DNA of 64,000 nucleotides from Armatimonadota bacterium (GCA_016125185.1 WGMG01000006.1:992001-1056000); one strand, 5' to 3'; shown: positions 8,283 through 18,217, counted from the stretch's first letter. Numbers and translations are program-made. The notes: a model not told the origin generated them from the letters alone.

Positions 8283-9931
8283 AAGAGAAGTTCTATAAGC
8301 TTCCGATCTTCTGGATCTTTGTCGGCGCGCTCCTGGTGCGGGTGCTCGGCGTTCGATGGGGCTTGCCGAACGAAATACGCAACTACAGCCTGCACCCAGA
8401 CGAGCAGGTTAACCTGCTGTATGCGCGGCAGATCATCCCAACTCAGCTTCACTTCACGCCTGGCGCCTACAACTACGGAACGCTGTACCTCTCGCTCCTG
8501 CGCATTCTCTCCGATATCGTGCTGACCTACGCGGGTGGGATGGATCAGGCGGGGAATATCGCCCCGGCGGCAATGGGTCAGATTCACTTGGCGGGCCGCC
8601 TGGTCAACTGCCTATTCGGAGCGGGTTTGGCGTCTCTCACTTTTGCAATCGGCAGTCGGACCATCGGCAAGACCGGAGCATGGATTTCAGCCGGAATCGT
8701 TGGCATTGCTCCGGCCCTGCTGGTCCATTCGCGATTCCAGACTGTCGATATGCTGGCGACGCTTCTCGCCATTGCCGCCGTTTATGCGGCAGTGCGAATG
8801 ATCGAACCTGAAGCGGCCGTGACCAAGTGGGCCATTTGGGGCGGCGCCTTTGCCGGTCTCAGTGCGGGCACCAAATATGTTGGCTTGGTGGCGGTCGGGG
8901 CAGTGGTGGTGGCGGCGTTCATTGTTAAACAGCCGAAGACGATCCTATTTGCCATCCTCGCCTCCGTAGCGGCCTTTGTCATTTCAACGCCAGGGTGCGT
9001 TCTCGATCGAGAAGCCTTCATGCGCGACTTTCTCTTCGAGTTGAACCACTCGAAAGAAGGGCATGGCGTCGTGTTCATGGCGACGCCGCCCGCGTTCCTC
9101 TATCACATCGGCAACCTCAGTTCGGGGGCCAGCATCCTCACCGTTCTGCTTGGCTTTGCTGGACTAGTTTGGGCCGTAGTCAAGAAGCAGCCGTGGGCGA
9201 TGATCGTGGGAGCCTTCTTCCTGGTCTACTACGTGGCTGTTGCGGGTGGGCAGATCAAGTTCATGCGTTACATCCTGCCGCTGATTCCAATCCTCGCGCT
9301 TGGGGTTGGCTACATCGTTGAGCGCATCAAAGAATCGGGCAAAGAAAAAGCGGGAATCGCCCTGGGACTCCTGGTCATTGGCGGCATCGACCGCGGCGGC
9401 CTGGTTCAGGCTGGCTCGCTCACGGTGCAGATGATGCTTCCCGATCCACGCGACATCGCGGGCAAATATTTGATCGATAATGGCAATGTGACGGTCGGTC
9501 TCGTCGACGATCCATGGTTTTGGAGTCCAACTGTGAATCCTGACGCGGACGTCACCCGTATGATCGGCCCAAGGCGTCTTATCGAGCTTTGGACCAGTTG
9601 GGAGAAGCCAAAGGTTCTGCGATACCTGCCCGAGGACCCGCGCGAGCGGTACGAATGGGACGTTCGCTTGCTCACCGAAATGAAGCCCGACTACGTTTCC
9701 TTCACATCGTTCGAGTACGTTCCTTTCATGCGAATGGCGCAGGTTCAGAACAAGACCGACCTCGAGAGCCTCTACGCCTCCCGCTACACTGAATTCATGA
9801 CCGAACTGACCAAGGACTACGACAAGGTCCTGGACAATGACCCCTTCCATGCCCCCATGGTCGAGGATATGGAATACGTTCGCCCCCACGTGCTTGTATG
9901 GAAACGAAAGACCACCTCCGCGAGTCCGTAG
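8279..9931 (+). CDS. GT39-type membrane glycosyltransferase
   Basis: The 550-residue protein has about 10-11 hydrophobic helices over the first 380 residues and a soluble C-terminal domain. LHPDEQVNLLYARQI near residue 42 is in the position of the acidic catalytic motif of lipid-phosphosugar-dependent glycosyltransferases (PMT/ArnT, GT39). Such enzymes transfer sugars from a lipid carrier on the outer face of the inner membrane; acceptor unknown. The GTG start overlaps the previous stop (GTGA). The 3' end overlaps the xer gene by 34 nt. Confidence 0.75.
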   Translation: MKEKFYKLPIFWIFVGALLVRVLGVRWGLPNEIRNYSLHPDEQVNLLYARQIIPTQLHFTPGAYNYGTLYLSLLRILSDIVLTYAGGMDQAGNIAPAAMGQIHLAGRLVNCLFGAGLASLTFAIGSRTIGKTGAWISAGIVGIAPALLVHSRFQTVDMLATLLAIAAVYAAVRMIEPEAAVTKWAIWGGAFAGLSAGTKYVGLVAVGAVVVAAFIVKQPKTILFAILASVAAFVISTPGCVLDREAFMRDFLFELNHSKEGHGVVFMATPPAFLYHIGNLSSGASILTVLLGFAGLVWAVVKKQPWAMIVGAFFLVYYVAVAGGQIKFMRYILPLIPILALGVGYIVERIKESGKEKAGIALGLLVIGGIDRGGLVQAGSLTVQMMLPDPRDIAGKYLIDNGNVTVGLVDDPWFWSPTVNPDADVTRMIGPRRLIELWTSWEKPKVLRYLPEDPRERYEWDVRLLTEMKPDYVSFTSFEYVPFMRMAQVQNKTDLESLYASRYTEFMTELTKDYDKVLDNDPFHAPMVEDMEYVRPHVLVWKRKTTSASP

Positions 9932-10791
9932 AGTGGTTCTTGGACTATCTGAAGGTTGAGAAAGGCGCGTCGCCGAACACGCTGGAAGCCTATTCGCGCG
10001 ACCTCGACGAGGTCATCGAAATTCTTTGGGAGAGCCTCTATGACTGGGCAGAGCTGACCTACGCTCACCTCCAGCGCTTCGATCTCTTCCTCGCCAAGGT
10101 CCCTTCGAAGCGATCTGCCCAGCGGAAAGCCAGTTCGTTCCGTAGCTTCCTCAAATTCCTGAAAAGGAACGGAGTTGAATTCCGCGTCGATCTGCCTTCG
10201 ACGGGCGGTTTCAAGGTCGGAAAGCGACTCCCCAAAGCCATCGAATCGACTGCCGTCGGCCATCTTCTTGAGATCGAACACGATGGCAATGTCCATTTGC
10301 GGAACCTAGCCATTCTCGAACTGCTTTATGGAGCAGGTCTGCGAGTTTCAGAACTGCTTAATCTTGATATGAGTCAAATTGATTTTGCTTCGAGTGCGAT
10401 TCGGGTTACAGGAAAAAGAAACAAAACGAGGCTTGTTCCGCTTCCCGAGCAAACCCGGGAAGCCCTCAAGAGGTACGTCGGGGAGGTCCGCGCTACATTT
10501 GTGAAAGCACCGACTGGTCTGGTTTTTCTGTCGTCGCGAGGGCGAGCATTATCGCGCCAGGCGGTCTATTCTCTGGTTTCAAAACTTGCCGCGGAGGCAG
10601 GAATCAAGGGTCCCATCGGGCCGCATACGCTGAGGCACACCTACGCAGTGCACTTGTTGAAAGGCGGTGCGGACCTGCGCGCCGTCCAGGAATTGCTAGG
10701 GCACGAATCCGTCGCCACGACCCAAGTCTATACTGAGTTGCAGAACGATGAGGTGAAGAACCGGTACCGAAACGCTCACCCGAGGGGCTAG
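9898..10791 (+). CDS. xerD: tyrosine recombinase XerC/XerD family
   Basis: The 297-residue protein has an N-terminal SAM-like core-binding domain (LDYLKVEKGASPNTLEAYSRDL) and a C-terminal catalytic domain with all residues: Arg in YGAGLRVSELL, Lys in TGKRNKTRLVP, HxxR in PHTLRHTYAVH, His in ELLGHESVATT and Tyr in TQVYTEL. Length and lack of arm-binding domain fit the Xer subgroup that resolves chromosome dimers at dif. XerC and XerD cannot be told apart with certainty here. The start lies inside the preceding gene. Confidence 0.9.
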   Translation: METKDHLRESVEWFLDYLKVEKGASPNTLEAYSRDLDEVIEILWESLYDWAELTYAHLQRFDLFLAKVPSKRSAQRKASSFRSFLKFLKRNGVEFRVDLPSTGGFKVGKRLPKAIESTAVGHLLEIEHDGNVHLRNLAILELLYGAGLRVSELLNLDMSQIDFASSAIRVTGKRNKTRLVPLPEQTREALKRYVGEVRATFVKAPTGLVFLSSRGRALSRQAVYSLVSKLAAEAGIKGPIGPHTLRHTYAVHLLKGGADLRAVQELLGHESVATTQVYTELQNDEVKNRYRNAHPRG

Positions 10792-10804
10792 GTAGCTTGT
10801 CTGG

Positions 10805-11689
10805 TCAGATGACCCACGGCGCAACGCCGTTCGGAACGTCGATCAGTTCCCATGAGCCGCAGTCTCGGTCCTGCCAATTCGACACTTCGCCTTCGTTTCG
10901 AGAAGCAAACAGTGCGTCGATATCCAGGCCCGCCACGATCACGTCGTCCTCGTTCAGCTTAGATTCCGCCAGCACGGCTTCCATTGGAAAAGGGGCAATG
11001 CTAGGCGCAATGATCGCCGACGTACCATAGCTCTCCGGCACCGGTTCCTTGCCGATGTCGCCGACTAGCGAGGAGTGGACGACGAATATCTGATTCTCCA
11101 CGGCTCGAGCGAGGCAACTCCACCGTACGCGCTGAAATCCTCGCCGCGTCTCGGTCCAGGCCGGCACCGCATGCATCAGCATTCCATTCTCAGCTAGTAC
11201 ACGAACCCCTTCGGGAAACTCGCAGTCGTAGCAGACGCTGACGCCCAACCTACCGGGCAGAGGCGTCACGCCGTATCCAGCCAAAATCGACCAGTCCGAC
11301 CGTTCGTAAACCGTCAGCTTGTTCTTCTCCTGCAGGTAGACGTGCCCGTCAGGGAAGGCAATCGGGCAGATGTTCTTGAATCCGTCCTCTGCCTCAAAGA
11401 AATGAGAGCCACCCACGATGGCCATCCCGCTGTTTTGGGCCATCCGGCTCAACCAATTCACGATGTCCTCCCAATACTGCACCAGGTACTTCGGGCTGTC
11501 ATGTTCGTACAGATGTGGCTCGATAGACAAAAGCTCTAGGGAAAAAAGCTCAGGCAGGACGACCAACTGAGCGCCGTGATCGTCGGCTTGCTCCAAGAAC
11601 TCGTAGGCGTGGTTCCAGAACTCTCCGTCCGACCGAATCGCACGGAGCTTCCAATTCACCGCCGCAACGCGGACCGTCAAGGTCTCCAC
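10805..11689 (-). CDS. carbon-nitrogen hydrolase (nitrilase superfamily)
   Basis: The 294-residue protein shows the nitrilase triad: Glu in VVLPELFSLE, Lys in LQEKNKLTVYE and Cys in GVSVCYDCEFPE. It would hydrolyse a non-peptide C-N bond; the substrate is unknown. Its start overlaps the upstream GNAT gene by 13 nt. In several bacteria the same two domains occur as one bifunctional GNAT/carbon-nitrogen hydrolase polypeptide (for example Bacillus YhcX), so this pair looks like the split form. Confidence 0.88.
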   Translation of the reverse strand: METLTVRVAAVNWKLRAIRSDGEFWNHAYEFLEQADDHGAQLVVLPELFSLELLSIEPHLYEHDSPKYLVQYWEDIVNWLSRMAQNSGMAIVGGSHFFEAEDGFKNICPIAFPDGHVYLQEKNKLTVYERSDWSILAGYGVTPLPGRLGVSVCYDCEFPEGVRVLAENGMLMHAVPAWTETRRGFQRVRWSCLARAVENQIFVVHSSLVGDIGKEPVPESYGTSAIIAPSIAPFPMEAVLAESKLNEDDVIVAGLDIDALFASRNEGEVSNWQDRDCGSWELIDVPNGVAPWVI

Positions 11690-12282
11690 TCCAAGAGGGC
11701 GGCCGCGTTTCCAGATTCAGGGTCATCCATATAGTTTTGTAAAACGTCGGTTAAGATCAGATCATAGCGCAAAAGCGGCGTTAGGGTTCGATCGGTAAGT
11801 CGTCCGTCCGCTACGAGTTGGCAGTATTCTGCCGGAGTGCCCACTCCACTCGACTGAAAATCCGGTAGGCGACAGGCGGTGGCGTAGAGCACACCTAGCG
11901 ACTCGGCAAGAGCCTTGCGTGCATCGTAAAATGCTCGTCCAATGCCGACGCGGCGGAAAGAGGGGTGGACGCTGATGTCCGCGCCGTAGATGACCTCGCC
12001 ACAAGGATCGAATGTCTCGAACGAGAAACCACCAACCGTCTCATCCCACGAAAGATGCTTCTCATAATGCGCTCTCGAAATGCGAGTGTTGCTACAAGAC
12101 CCGGCGAACTGGCCATCGGCCAAGGCGACAAACTGCCCTTCGGGAAACTTGCGAAGATGGTCGGCTAGGTTTTCTTCGCGCCACAACAGATTCTCGTCGA
12201 ACGGAGGCGGAAAAGCCAACCGCTGAAGCTCGATGGCTACCCGAAAGTGCTTCGGCTGGAGAGGAACAATCTCAACCGTCAA
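11677..12282 (-). CDS. GNAT family N-acetyltransferase
   Basis: The 201-residue protein has a GNAT core. GADISVHPSFRRVGIGRAFYDAR is the acetyl-CoA loop (R-x-x-G-I-G), followed by ESLGVLYATACRLPDFQ. It overlaps parB by 4 nt upstream and the nitrilase gene by 13 nt downstream. Together with the nitrilase it corresponds to the known GNAT-nitrilase fusion; the substrate is unknown. Confidence 0.85.
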   Translation of the reverse strand: MTVEIVPLQPKHFRVAIELQRLAFPPPFDENLLWREENLADHLRKFPEGQFVALADGQFAGSCSNTRISRAHYEKHLSWDETVGGFSFETFDPCGEVIYGADISVHPSFRRVGIGRAFYDARKALAESLGVLYATACRLPDFQSSGVGTPAEYCQLVADGRLTDRTLTPLLRYDLILTDVLQNYMDDPESGNAAALLEWRP

Positions 12283-13118
12283 AGTTCGACACCGAAGATA
12301 TCGAGGATTTTCTGCAGGTCGTCGTCCGAGAACACCGTGATCTCGACCGTGCCCTGATCTCCCTTGCGATTGATCTTCGACGGCAGACCGAGCCGTTCAC
12401 TGATTGCGCTTTCAAGTTGGCGCGTGTGAACATCTTTTTCGACACGGGTGACGGTTGGCTTGGGCTTGTCTTCTTTCTGGGTGGCGCTCAGCTTTTCGAC
12501 GTCGCGCACCGAAAGACCGTCCTTCAAAATCTGTTCGAAAACCGCAAGTTGCTTTTGTTCGGAGCCAAGGGCGAGCAGAGCCCGCGCATGCCCTTCGGAA
12601 ATAAGTCCTTCCTGCAGGCCCAGCAGAATCTGCTCCGGCAATCGCAACAGGCGAAGCGTGTTCGAGATGCCCGTCCGCGTCTTGCCCACTCGGAGAGCGA
12701 CGTCTTCCTGCGTCAGGCCGAACTCATCGACCAACTGTTTGTAGGCCATCGCCGCTTCGTAGGCAGAGATGTCTTCGCGCTGGACATTTTCGATGATCGC
12801 TAATTCCAGGGATTCTTGACCCGCGACCGAGCGAATGGTGACCGGCACATTCTTGAGGCCCGCGAGCTTGGCCGACCGCCATCGCCGCTCTCCGGCGATG
12901 ATTTCAAACTTTCCGGCTGAAAGCGGCCGCACCAAGATAGGCGACAAAATGCCGTGAACTCGAATCGATTCGGCCAGTTCTTCTAGCGCATCAGGCTCGA
13001 AATGCCGCCGTGGCTGACGTTTATTCGGGATGATGTCGTCGATGCCGACCTCGCGCGACACCGCGTCGCGCTCTGGGCCCAGCAGTTGCCCGATGCCCCT
13101 TCCCGATGCTTTTCTCAC
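12279..13118 (-). CDS. parB: ParB/Spo0J chromosome-partitioning protein
   Basis: The 279-residue protein begins with a GTG codon. It has the ParB box (IIPNKRQPRRHFEPDALEEL), the CTP-binding GERRWRSAKLAG motif, the IENVQREDISAYEAAMAYKQL segment, the HTH (LTQEDVALRVGKTRTGISNTLRLL) and a short C-terminal dimer domain. ParB loads as a CTP clamp at parS and works with ParA in origin segregation. No parA is in the window; upstream is mazG, 3 nt away. No perfect parS palindrome was noticed nearby. Confidence 0.95.
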   Translation of the reverse strand: MRKASGRGIGQLLGPERDAVSREVGIDDIIPNKRQPRRHFEPDALEELAESIRVHGILSPILVRPLSAGKFEIIAGERRWRSAKLAGLKNVPVTIRSVAGQESLELAIIENVQREDISAYEAAMAYKQLVDEFGLTQEDVALRVGKTRTGISNTLRLLRLPEQILLGLQEGLISEGHARALLALGSEQKQLAVFEQILKDGLSVRDVEKLSATQKEDKPKPTVTRVEKDVHTRQLESAISERLGLPSKINRKGDQGTVEITVFSDDDLQKILDIFGVEL

Positions 13119-13121
13119 TGC

Positions 13122-14066
13122 TTAACTATTATGACTCTGGCCTTTCGCCTGATTCCATAAGTCGTCCCACTCCTCGAAGCTGAGCTCGTGGAGGGGCTTG
13201 CGGGCGTGGGCCTCCATGTACTGGAAGCGGCTTTGGAATCGGTCGAGCATCATGCGCAGGGCGTCCTCGGCGTCGACCTTCTGCCAACGCGCCACATTGA
13301 CGAGGGTGAACATCAGGTCGCCGAGTTCGGCCTTGATATGGGCTGAATCTCCTTCTTGTATTGCTTCTTCAAGCTCCCCAATCTCCTCGCGGACTTTGTC
13401 GAGAACACCACCAAAATCGGGCCATTCGAACCCAGCACGAACGGCCCGTTTGCTGATTTCATGGGCTCGTGCTAGCGCGGGCATCGACTTCGGTACGCCT
13501 TCCAGGATCGACCGATCTTCGGATTTCTCCTTCTTTTTGATCGCGTCCCAGTTTCGAAGCACTTCGTTGGCATCCTCCACTACGACTTCGCCGAACACGT
13601 GAGGGTGGCGCCGCAAGAGCTTGTCGCAGATATGCCGCAAAGGAGCATCGAACGGAAACTCGCCGTCGCGTTCGGCCAGACGGGCATGAAAAACCGGTTG
13701 CAAGGTCAAGTCGCCCAACTCCTCGGCCAACGCATCAAAATCCTTCCGATCAACTGCATCCAGGGTCTCGTACGCCTCTTCCAAAAGGTACTTCTTCAAC
13801 GTCTCATGCGACTGCTCCCGGTCCCACGGACACCCAAAGGGGCCAAGCAAGAGGTCCATGATGACGCTCAGCTTGGTGTACGGTTCACTAACTGGAACCA
13901 GGATCACCGCATTCTGCTCGACCTTGGCCGAACCCGGATAAGGCTGAGCGTCGCCGTAGAGCGTAAAAGTCGAGCACAGGGGATTCGCGTGATAGCAAGG
14001 CAGACCCATATTGGCCGCCTTCAGGGCCACTACGTCGGTATCGGGGCCAATATCGAGGACGATCAT
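13122..14066 (-). CDS. mazG: nucleoside triphosphate pyrophosphohydrolase MazG
   Basis: The 314-residue protein has a short N-terminal region (about 75 residues) ahead of two MazG domains. The first has FGCPWDREQSHETLKKYLLEEAYE and the second has VREEIGELEEAIQ with HIKAELGDLMFTLVNVARW, the E-x-x-E/D-type Mg sites. It hydrolyses NTPs to NMP and pyrophosphate (house-cleaning). The N-terminal extension may be a remnant of the tetrapyrrole-methylase-like domain found in YabN-type proteins; this is inference. It overlaps the upstream isomerase gene by 4 nt. Confidence 0.93.
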   Translation of the reverse strand: MIVLDIGPDTDVVALKAANMGLPCYHANPLCSTFTLYGDAQPYPGSAKVEQNAVILVPVSEPYTKLSVIMDLLLGPFGCPWDREQSHETLKKYLLEEAYETLDAVDRKDFDALAEELGDLTLQPVFHARLAERDGEFPFDAPLRHICDKLLRRHPHVFGEVVVEDANEVLRNWDAIKKKEKSEDRSILEGVPKSMPALARAHEISKRAVRAGFEWPDFGGVLDKVREEIGELEEAIQEGDSAHIKAELGDLMFTLVNVARWQKVDAEDALRMMLDRFQSRFQYMEAHARKPLHELSFEEWDDLWNQAKGQSHNS

Positions 14067-15013
14067 TGGCCGCCGGACTTCGAGGGCTTTTCTAGACTGA
14101 TGAAGTCCTTGTAAGCCTTTGCGATCTCTGGCGACTTGATCGAAATATTGGCTTTCTGACGAGCGTCTTGGATCAGCTTCGCGATGTCGTTTTTCTGCGC
14201 TCCGGCTCGAAGCATCATCTCTCGCCGCAAGTCTTCCTTCACCGAGGCGTCCAGCGGAACGATCGCTTCGGGAAGAAGCTCTTCGACTTGAAACTTCGCA
14301 AAAACGTTATCAGAAGACAGCCACGACGTTCGGTCTCCCTTCTTCAGGGGTTTGATGGCGTTCTTCACCTGGTCGCCCAATAGGTCGATCGGTACCACGC
14401 CAAAGTCTCCGCCGATCGTCTTGCTGGCGTCCGAGCTGTACTGCTTGGCCATATCCTCGAAAGACTTGCCCGACTGCAGGCCGTCGTCCACCCTCTTCTT
14501 CGTCGCCTCGTCGCGAACCGTGATCACTCGCAGCTTCACCCGCGCCGGAACGGTGTACCGAGACGACTTGGCCGCCTCGTAGTTCTTCTGAATCTCGGCA
14601 TCAGTCACGACAATGCCGTCGGTTTGGAGCTTGAAGTGTGCCCGCTCGACCTTGATTTGTTGGCGGAGCTCGGGCATCGTGCGACCGGTCGCCTGCCAAT
14701 CCTTCACGAAGTTGGGATTGCTCCGAAGCCGATAGGAAATCTCGGCGTCAATTTCGGTTTCAGTCGGCGTCAAATTCTTGGTCTTCGCAAGCTGAAGAAT
14801 CAGCGTTTCCGTCACGAGCGTATCGAGGGTCGCGATTGCGGGCATGACTTCCACAAACTGACCGGTCACCGACATGCGCCCTAGACCCGGTAGGAACTCC
14901 ATTCGCCGGTAGTAGTACTGGCTAGAGATGGCCTCTCCGTTGATGGTGGCCACGGGTTCGGCCCCTTGGGCCGCAAGCGCAAAAGAACAAAGGGCGAAGG
15001 CGGTGATACTCAT
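14063..15013 (-). CDS. periplasmic PpiC-type peptidyl-prolyl isomerase
   Basis: The 316-residue protein has a signal peptide (MSITAFALCSFALAAQGAEP), a SurA-like helical N-domain (NGEAISSQYYYRRMEF, LVTETLILQLAKTKN) and a parvulin domain from about residue 155 (ARVKLRVITVRDE ... SGKSFEDMAKQYSSD ... GGDFGVVP). It is inferred to fold exported proteins. It overlaps mazG by 4 nt. Confidence 0.88.
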   Translation of the reverse strand: MSITAFALCSFALAAQGAEPVATINGEAISSQYYYRRMEFLPGLGRMSVTGQFVEVMPAIATLDTLVTETLILQLAKTKNLTPTETEIDAEISYRLRSNPNFVKDWQATGRTMPELRQQIKVERAHFKLQTDGIVVTDAEIQKNYEAAKSSRYTVPARVKLRVITVRDEATKKRVDDGLQSGKSFEDMAKQYSSDASKTIGGDFGVVPIDLLGDQVKNAIKPLKKGDRTSWLSSDNVFAKFQVEELLPEAIVPLDASVKEDLRREMMLRAGAQKNDIAKLIQDARQKANISIKSPEIAKAYKDFISLEKPSKSGGQ

Positions 15014-15056
15014 AACTAACTCTGACGGTTCAGACGAATGGATGGGTCTGCTAATT

Positions 15057-15947
15057 CTATTGTTTTAGTAGTCCCTGAAGTTCCGGTAGGACCTGATATA
15101 GATCGCCAACGATTCCCAAGTCGGCAGCGTCGAAGATCGGGGCGTTGGCATCGGTATTGATGGCGACGATGACCTTTGAATCCTTGATGCCCGCCATGTG
15201 CTGGGTGGATCCGCTGATTCCGGCGGCGATATAGAGGTCGGGGGCGACGACTTTACCCGTCTGGCCAACCTGAAGTTCGTTCGGCGCAATGCCGGAGTCG
15301 ACGGCGGCTCGGGTCGCACCAACGGCCGCGCCGAGAGAATCGGCGAAGCCTCCGATGACCGACTCGAACATCTCTGCCGTCTTGAGCGGACGTCCGCCGG
15401 AAACGACGATCTTTGCCTGACTGAGGTCTGGCCTCGAAGTCCCACGACTAGATTCCGAGAGGATGATTGCGGTTCCCTCGATGTTGAGAGAAACTGAGGT
15501 TTCCGATCCGTTCGCGCCACCTTCGACTTTGCCAAAGTTGCTCGGTCGGAAAGTGATGACCAACGGATCGCTATCGGTCTTGACGGTTGCCGTCATGGCC
15601 CCGGCGTAGATCGGTCGTTTGAACTCGGTGGGAGAAACGACGGCAATCGCATCGGTCACCATTCCGGCGTCCAAGAGACCGGCAAGGTAAGCCAGCACGT
15701 CCTTGCTTCGCATGCTCGAAGGCGATGCAATGTGCGAGTAACCGCCCACCACATCCACAAGGGCCTTGGCCAGACCGTCGGCGGCGGGGATGCTTCCGAG
15801 GTTCACGCGCATCATTTGCTCGGCACCAGCCGGAACAAAGTCACCGCTTAACAAAATGACATCGTAGGGAAGTCCGAGAGCTTTGGCGAAACCCGCGCTC
15901 GACTGTGCGTCGGCTTCGTCGAAAGCGATCACAAGGAGCTTGGCCAT
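15057..15947 (-). CDS. etfA: electron transfer flavoprotein alpha subunit
   Basis: The 296-residue protein has the C-terminal FAD-binding region of Etf[42 protein letters not shown] and [17 protein letters not shown]. It takes electrons from acyl-CoA dehydrogenases and passes them to the quinone pool through ETF-QO. It lies immediately after etfB with no gap. Confidence 0.96.
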   Translation of the reverse strand: MAKLLVIAFDEADAQSSAGFAKALGLPYDVILLSGDFVPAGAEQMMRVNLGSIPAADGLAKALVDVVGGYSHIASPSSMRSKDVLAYLAGLLDAGMVTDAIAVVSPTEFKRPIYAGAMTATVKTDSDPLVITFRPSNFGKVEGGANGSETSVSLNIEGTAIILSESSRGTSRPDLSQAKIVVSGGRPLKTAEMFESVIGGFADSLGAAVGATRAAVDSGIAPNELQVGQTGKVVAPDLYIAAGISGSTQHMAGIKDSKVIVAINTDANAPIFDAADLGIVGDLYQVLPELQGLLKQ

Positions 15948-16685
15948 TTACAGCACCCCTCGCTCTTTGATCGCGGAGGCGAGTTCGGCCACCGAGCCGA
16001 CCTTTCTCCCCGACGGTCTGGCCGGAGGAAGTTCGACGCCAACCAATCGGGTTTTGGGAGACTGTACGGACGAAGCGGCTCGCTTCTCGAGCGGCTTGCT
16101 TCGGGCCTTGATGATGCCGGGTAGGGCTACGTAGCGAGGCTCGTTCAATCGCAAATCGGTGGTGACGAGGCAGGGCATTGGAAGAGAAAGAATCTGCTCC
16201 CCGGAGTCGGTCTCACGCGTGACATGGAGGTCGCTCCCGTGAACCTCGATCTTCGCCGCGAAGGTCGCCTGGGGCCAATCCAGCTTAGCGGCCAGCATCT
16301 GTCCGGCTTGGTTGCAGTCGTCGTCCGTCGCCTGCTTGCCCATCAGCACTAGGCTCGGATTCTCCGATGCTACGACTTCGCGGAGCAGGGAAGCGACGGC
16401 GGGCGAGTCGAGAACCGCGTCGGTTTCCACCAAGATCGCTCGATCGGCACCGATCGCCAGTGCCTTTCGGAGTTGGTCTTCACATTCGGCTTTGCCGATG
16501 CTCACCACTACCACTTCGGTGGCCGCGCCCTTTTCCTTCAATCGTACGGCCTCCTCGACCGCGATTTCGTCAAAGGGATTGATTTCGAATTTTGCGCCGG
16601 TCGTATCGACTCCGCTTCCGTCGGCAAGGGGTCGGACCTTCGCATAGGGGTCCACGACCCGCTTGATGGGAACAAGCACTTTCAT
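15948..16685 (-). CDS. etfB: electron transfer flavoprotein beta subunit
   Basis: The protein of 245 residues starts MKVLVPIKRVVDPYAK. It carries the EtfB signature region LLMGKQATDDDCNQAGQMLA (here LVLMGKQATDD) and SLPMPCLVTTDLRLNEPRYVALPGI. The frame is open upstream to a longer start at 16775, but homology favours 16685. It forms a heterodimer with EtfA and binds AMP. It heads the minus-strand run etfB-etfA-ppiC-mazG-parB-GNAT-nitrilase. Confidence 0.96.
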   Translation of the reverse strand: MKVLVPIKRVVDPYAKVRPLADGSGVDTTGAKFEINPFDEIAVEEAVRLKEKGAATEVVVVSIGKAECEDQLRKALAIGADRAILVETDAVLDSPAVASLLREVVASENPSLVLMGKQATDDDCNQAGQMLAAKLDWPQATFAAKIEVHGSDLHVTRETDSGEQILSLPMPCLVTTDLRLNEPRYVALPGIIKARSKPLEKRAASSVQSPKTRLVGVELPPARPSGRKVGSVAELASAIKERGVL

Positions 16686-16805
16686 AGGGTTTGCGCGAAA
16701 GTTTACCGACTCACCGAAGGACCCAGTGCCCAAAAGGCATGAACGCTTCGTTGGCGATGAGGTAACTAATGGCAAAGTGTCTCGTCTAGAGAGGCAGAGG
16801 ATGTT

Positions 16806-18209
16806 ATGTTAGCCCCCTTAATCGCACTCGCCGCCGCGCTCGCCCCCGGCACGACCGAAATCACGGTTTACAACCAGGGTCTTGGCTTCGTGAAGGACGT
16901 TCGCACCGTCAGCCTGAAGAAAGGCGTTCAGGACGTCGTCGTCGAAGACGTCGCCCAATTGATCGACGCCACCAGCGTGGGGTTCAAGTGCCTCAATAAC
17001 CCGGGTTCAATCTCGGTGCTGGAGCAGAACTACCAGTACGATTTGATTTCACCACAGGCCATTTTGGAGAAGTCGGTCGGCAAACGCGTTCGCTTTACCC
17101 GAACGATGGGCACCAGCAAAGAGGTCGTCGAGGGGACTCTTTTGAGTTCGCCGACCTCGGTAGTGAACACCGGCAACGGGCCGCAGTACAGCTACAACGG
17201 CTTGGTCATCAAAGCCGACGACGGACGGATCATCTTGTCGCCGCAAGGCGAAATCGACGTCATGGAAATGCCGGAGGGCCTGATCTCCAAGCCGTCTCTG
17301 CTTTGGCAGATCGACAGCGATAAGGCGCAGGACGCCAAGATGGAGCTGAGCTACCTGACTCAGGGCATCAGTTGGACGGCCAATTACGTTTTCACCCTCG
17401 ATCCGAAGGGAACCGGCGATATGCAAGGATGGGTGACCCTCACCAATCAGTCGGGCCTCAGCTTTGCCGACGCAAGCCTTAAGCTCTTGGCTGGTGACGT
17501 CAACGTGGTGCGCAACCAGGCTCGATATGGAGCGGCCGACGCAGTCAAGGCAGCCGGTGGCCGTGGCGGATTTCAGGAGGAAGGATTGTTCGAATACCAC
17601 CTGTACACGTTGGACCGCCCGGCCACGGTTCGAAACAAGGAAACCAAGCAACTCAGCCTTTTGGAAGGCTCGGATATTCCCTACAAGAAGCAGATCGTCT
17701 TCGATTCGATGGGCGGCTACAACAACTACTACCCCAGCGAGGGTGAAGTAGGCGTGGGCGATCTAAGCCCGCTGGTGAAGATCAAGTTCACCAACAACAC
17801 CGCCTCGCACCTGGGTATGCCGATGCCCGCCGGAAAGGTTCGCCTGTATCAACGCGACAGCAAGGGCTCGCTCCAGTTCATCGGCGAAGACCAGATCAAC
17901 CACACGCCACACGATGAGCAGGTTACGCTCAACGTTGGACGATCGTTCGATGTTCGAGGAAGCCGAAAGCGAACCGACTTCAAGCGCCTGGGCGACCGAC
18001 AGATTCGCGAAACCTTCCAGATCGAGGTTCGGAACCGTAAGGAAGAGTCCACACCGGTGTACGTCTACGAACGGCATTGGGGCGATTGGAAGGTGACCCA
18101 GAAGTCGGACAACTTCACGAAGGAAGACGCGAACACGATGGTCTTCGAGGTGAACCTGAAGCCAAACGAAGTCAAAACGATCACTTACACGGTCGATACG
18201 ACCTGGTAA
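16806..18209 (+). CDS. DUF4139-type secreted protein, paralog 1 of 4
   Basis: The 467-residue protein has a hydrophobic signal-like N-terminus (MLAPLIALAAALAPG), then TEITVYNQGLGFVKDVRTV, the block EDVAQLIDATSVGFKCLNN and SYLTQGISWTANYVFTLD with GWVTLTNQSGLSFADASLKLLAGDVN, which is the DUF4139 pattern. The C-terminus is a beta-rich domain ending NEVKTITYTVDTTW. The function is unknown; an envelope location is inferred. It is the first of four tandem copies on the same strand and has AGAGG before its start. Confidence 0.85.
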   Translation: MLAPLIALAAALAPGTTEITVYNQGLGFVKDVRTVSLKKGVQDVVVEDVAQLIDATSVGFKCLNNPGSISVLEQNYQYDLISPQAILEKSVGKRVRFTRTMGTSKEVVEGTLLSSPTSVVNTGNGPQYSYNGLVIKADDGRIILSPQGEIDVMEMPEGLISKPSLLWQIDSDKAQDAKMELSYLTQGISWTANYVFTLDPKGTGDMQGWVTLTNQSGLSFADASLKLLAGDVNVVRNQARYGAADAVKAAGGRGGFQEEGLFEYHLYTLDRPATVRNKETKQLSLLEGSDIPYKKQIVFDSMGGYNNYYPSEGEVGVGDLSPLVKIKFTNNTASHLGMPMPAGKVRLYQRDSKGSLQFIGEDQINHTPHDEQVTLNVGRSFDVRGSRKRTDFKRLGDRQIRETFQIEVRNRKEESTPVYVYERHWGDWKVTQKSDNFTKEDANTMVFEVNLKPNEVKTITYTVDTTW

Positions 18210-18217
18210 CCCACTCC

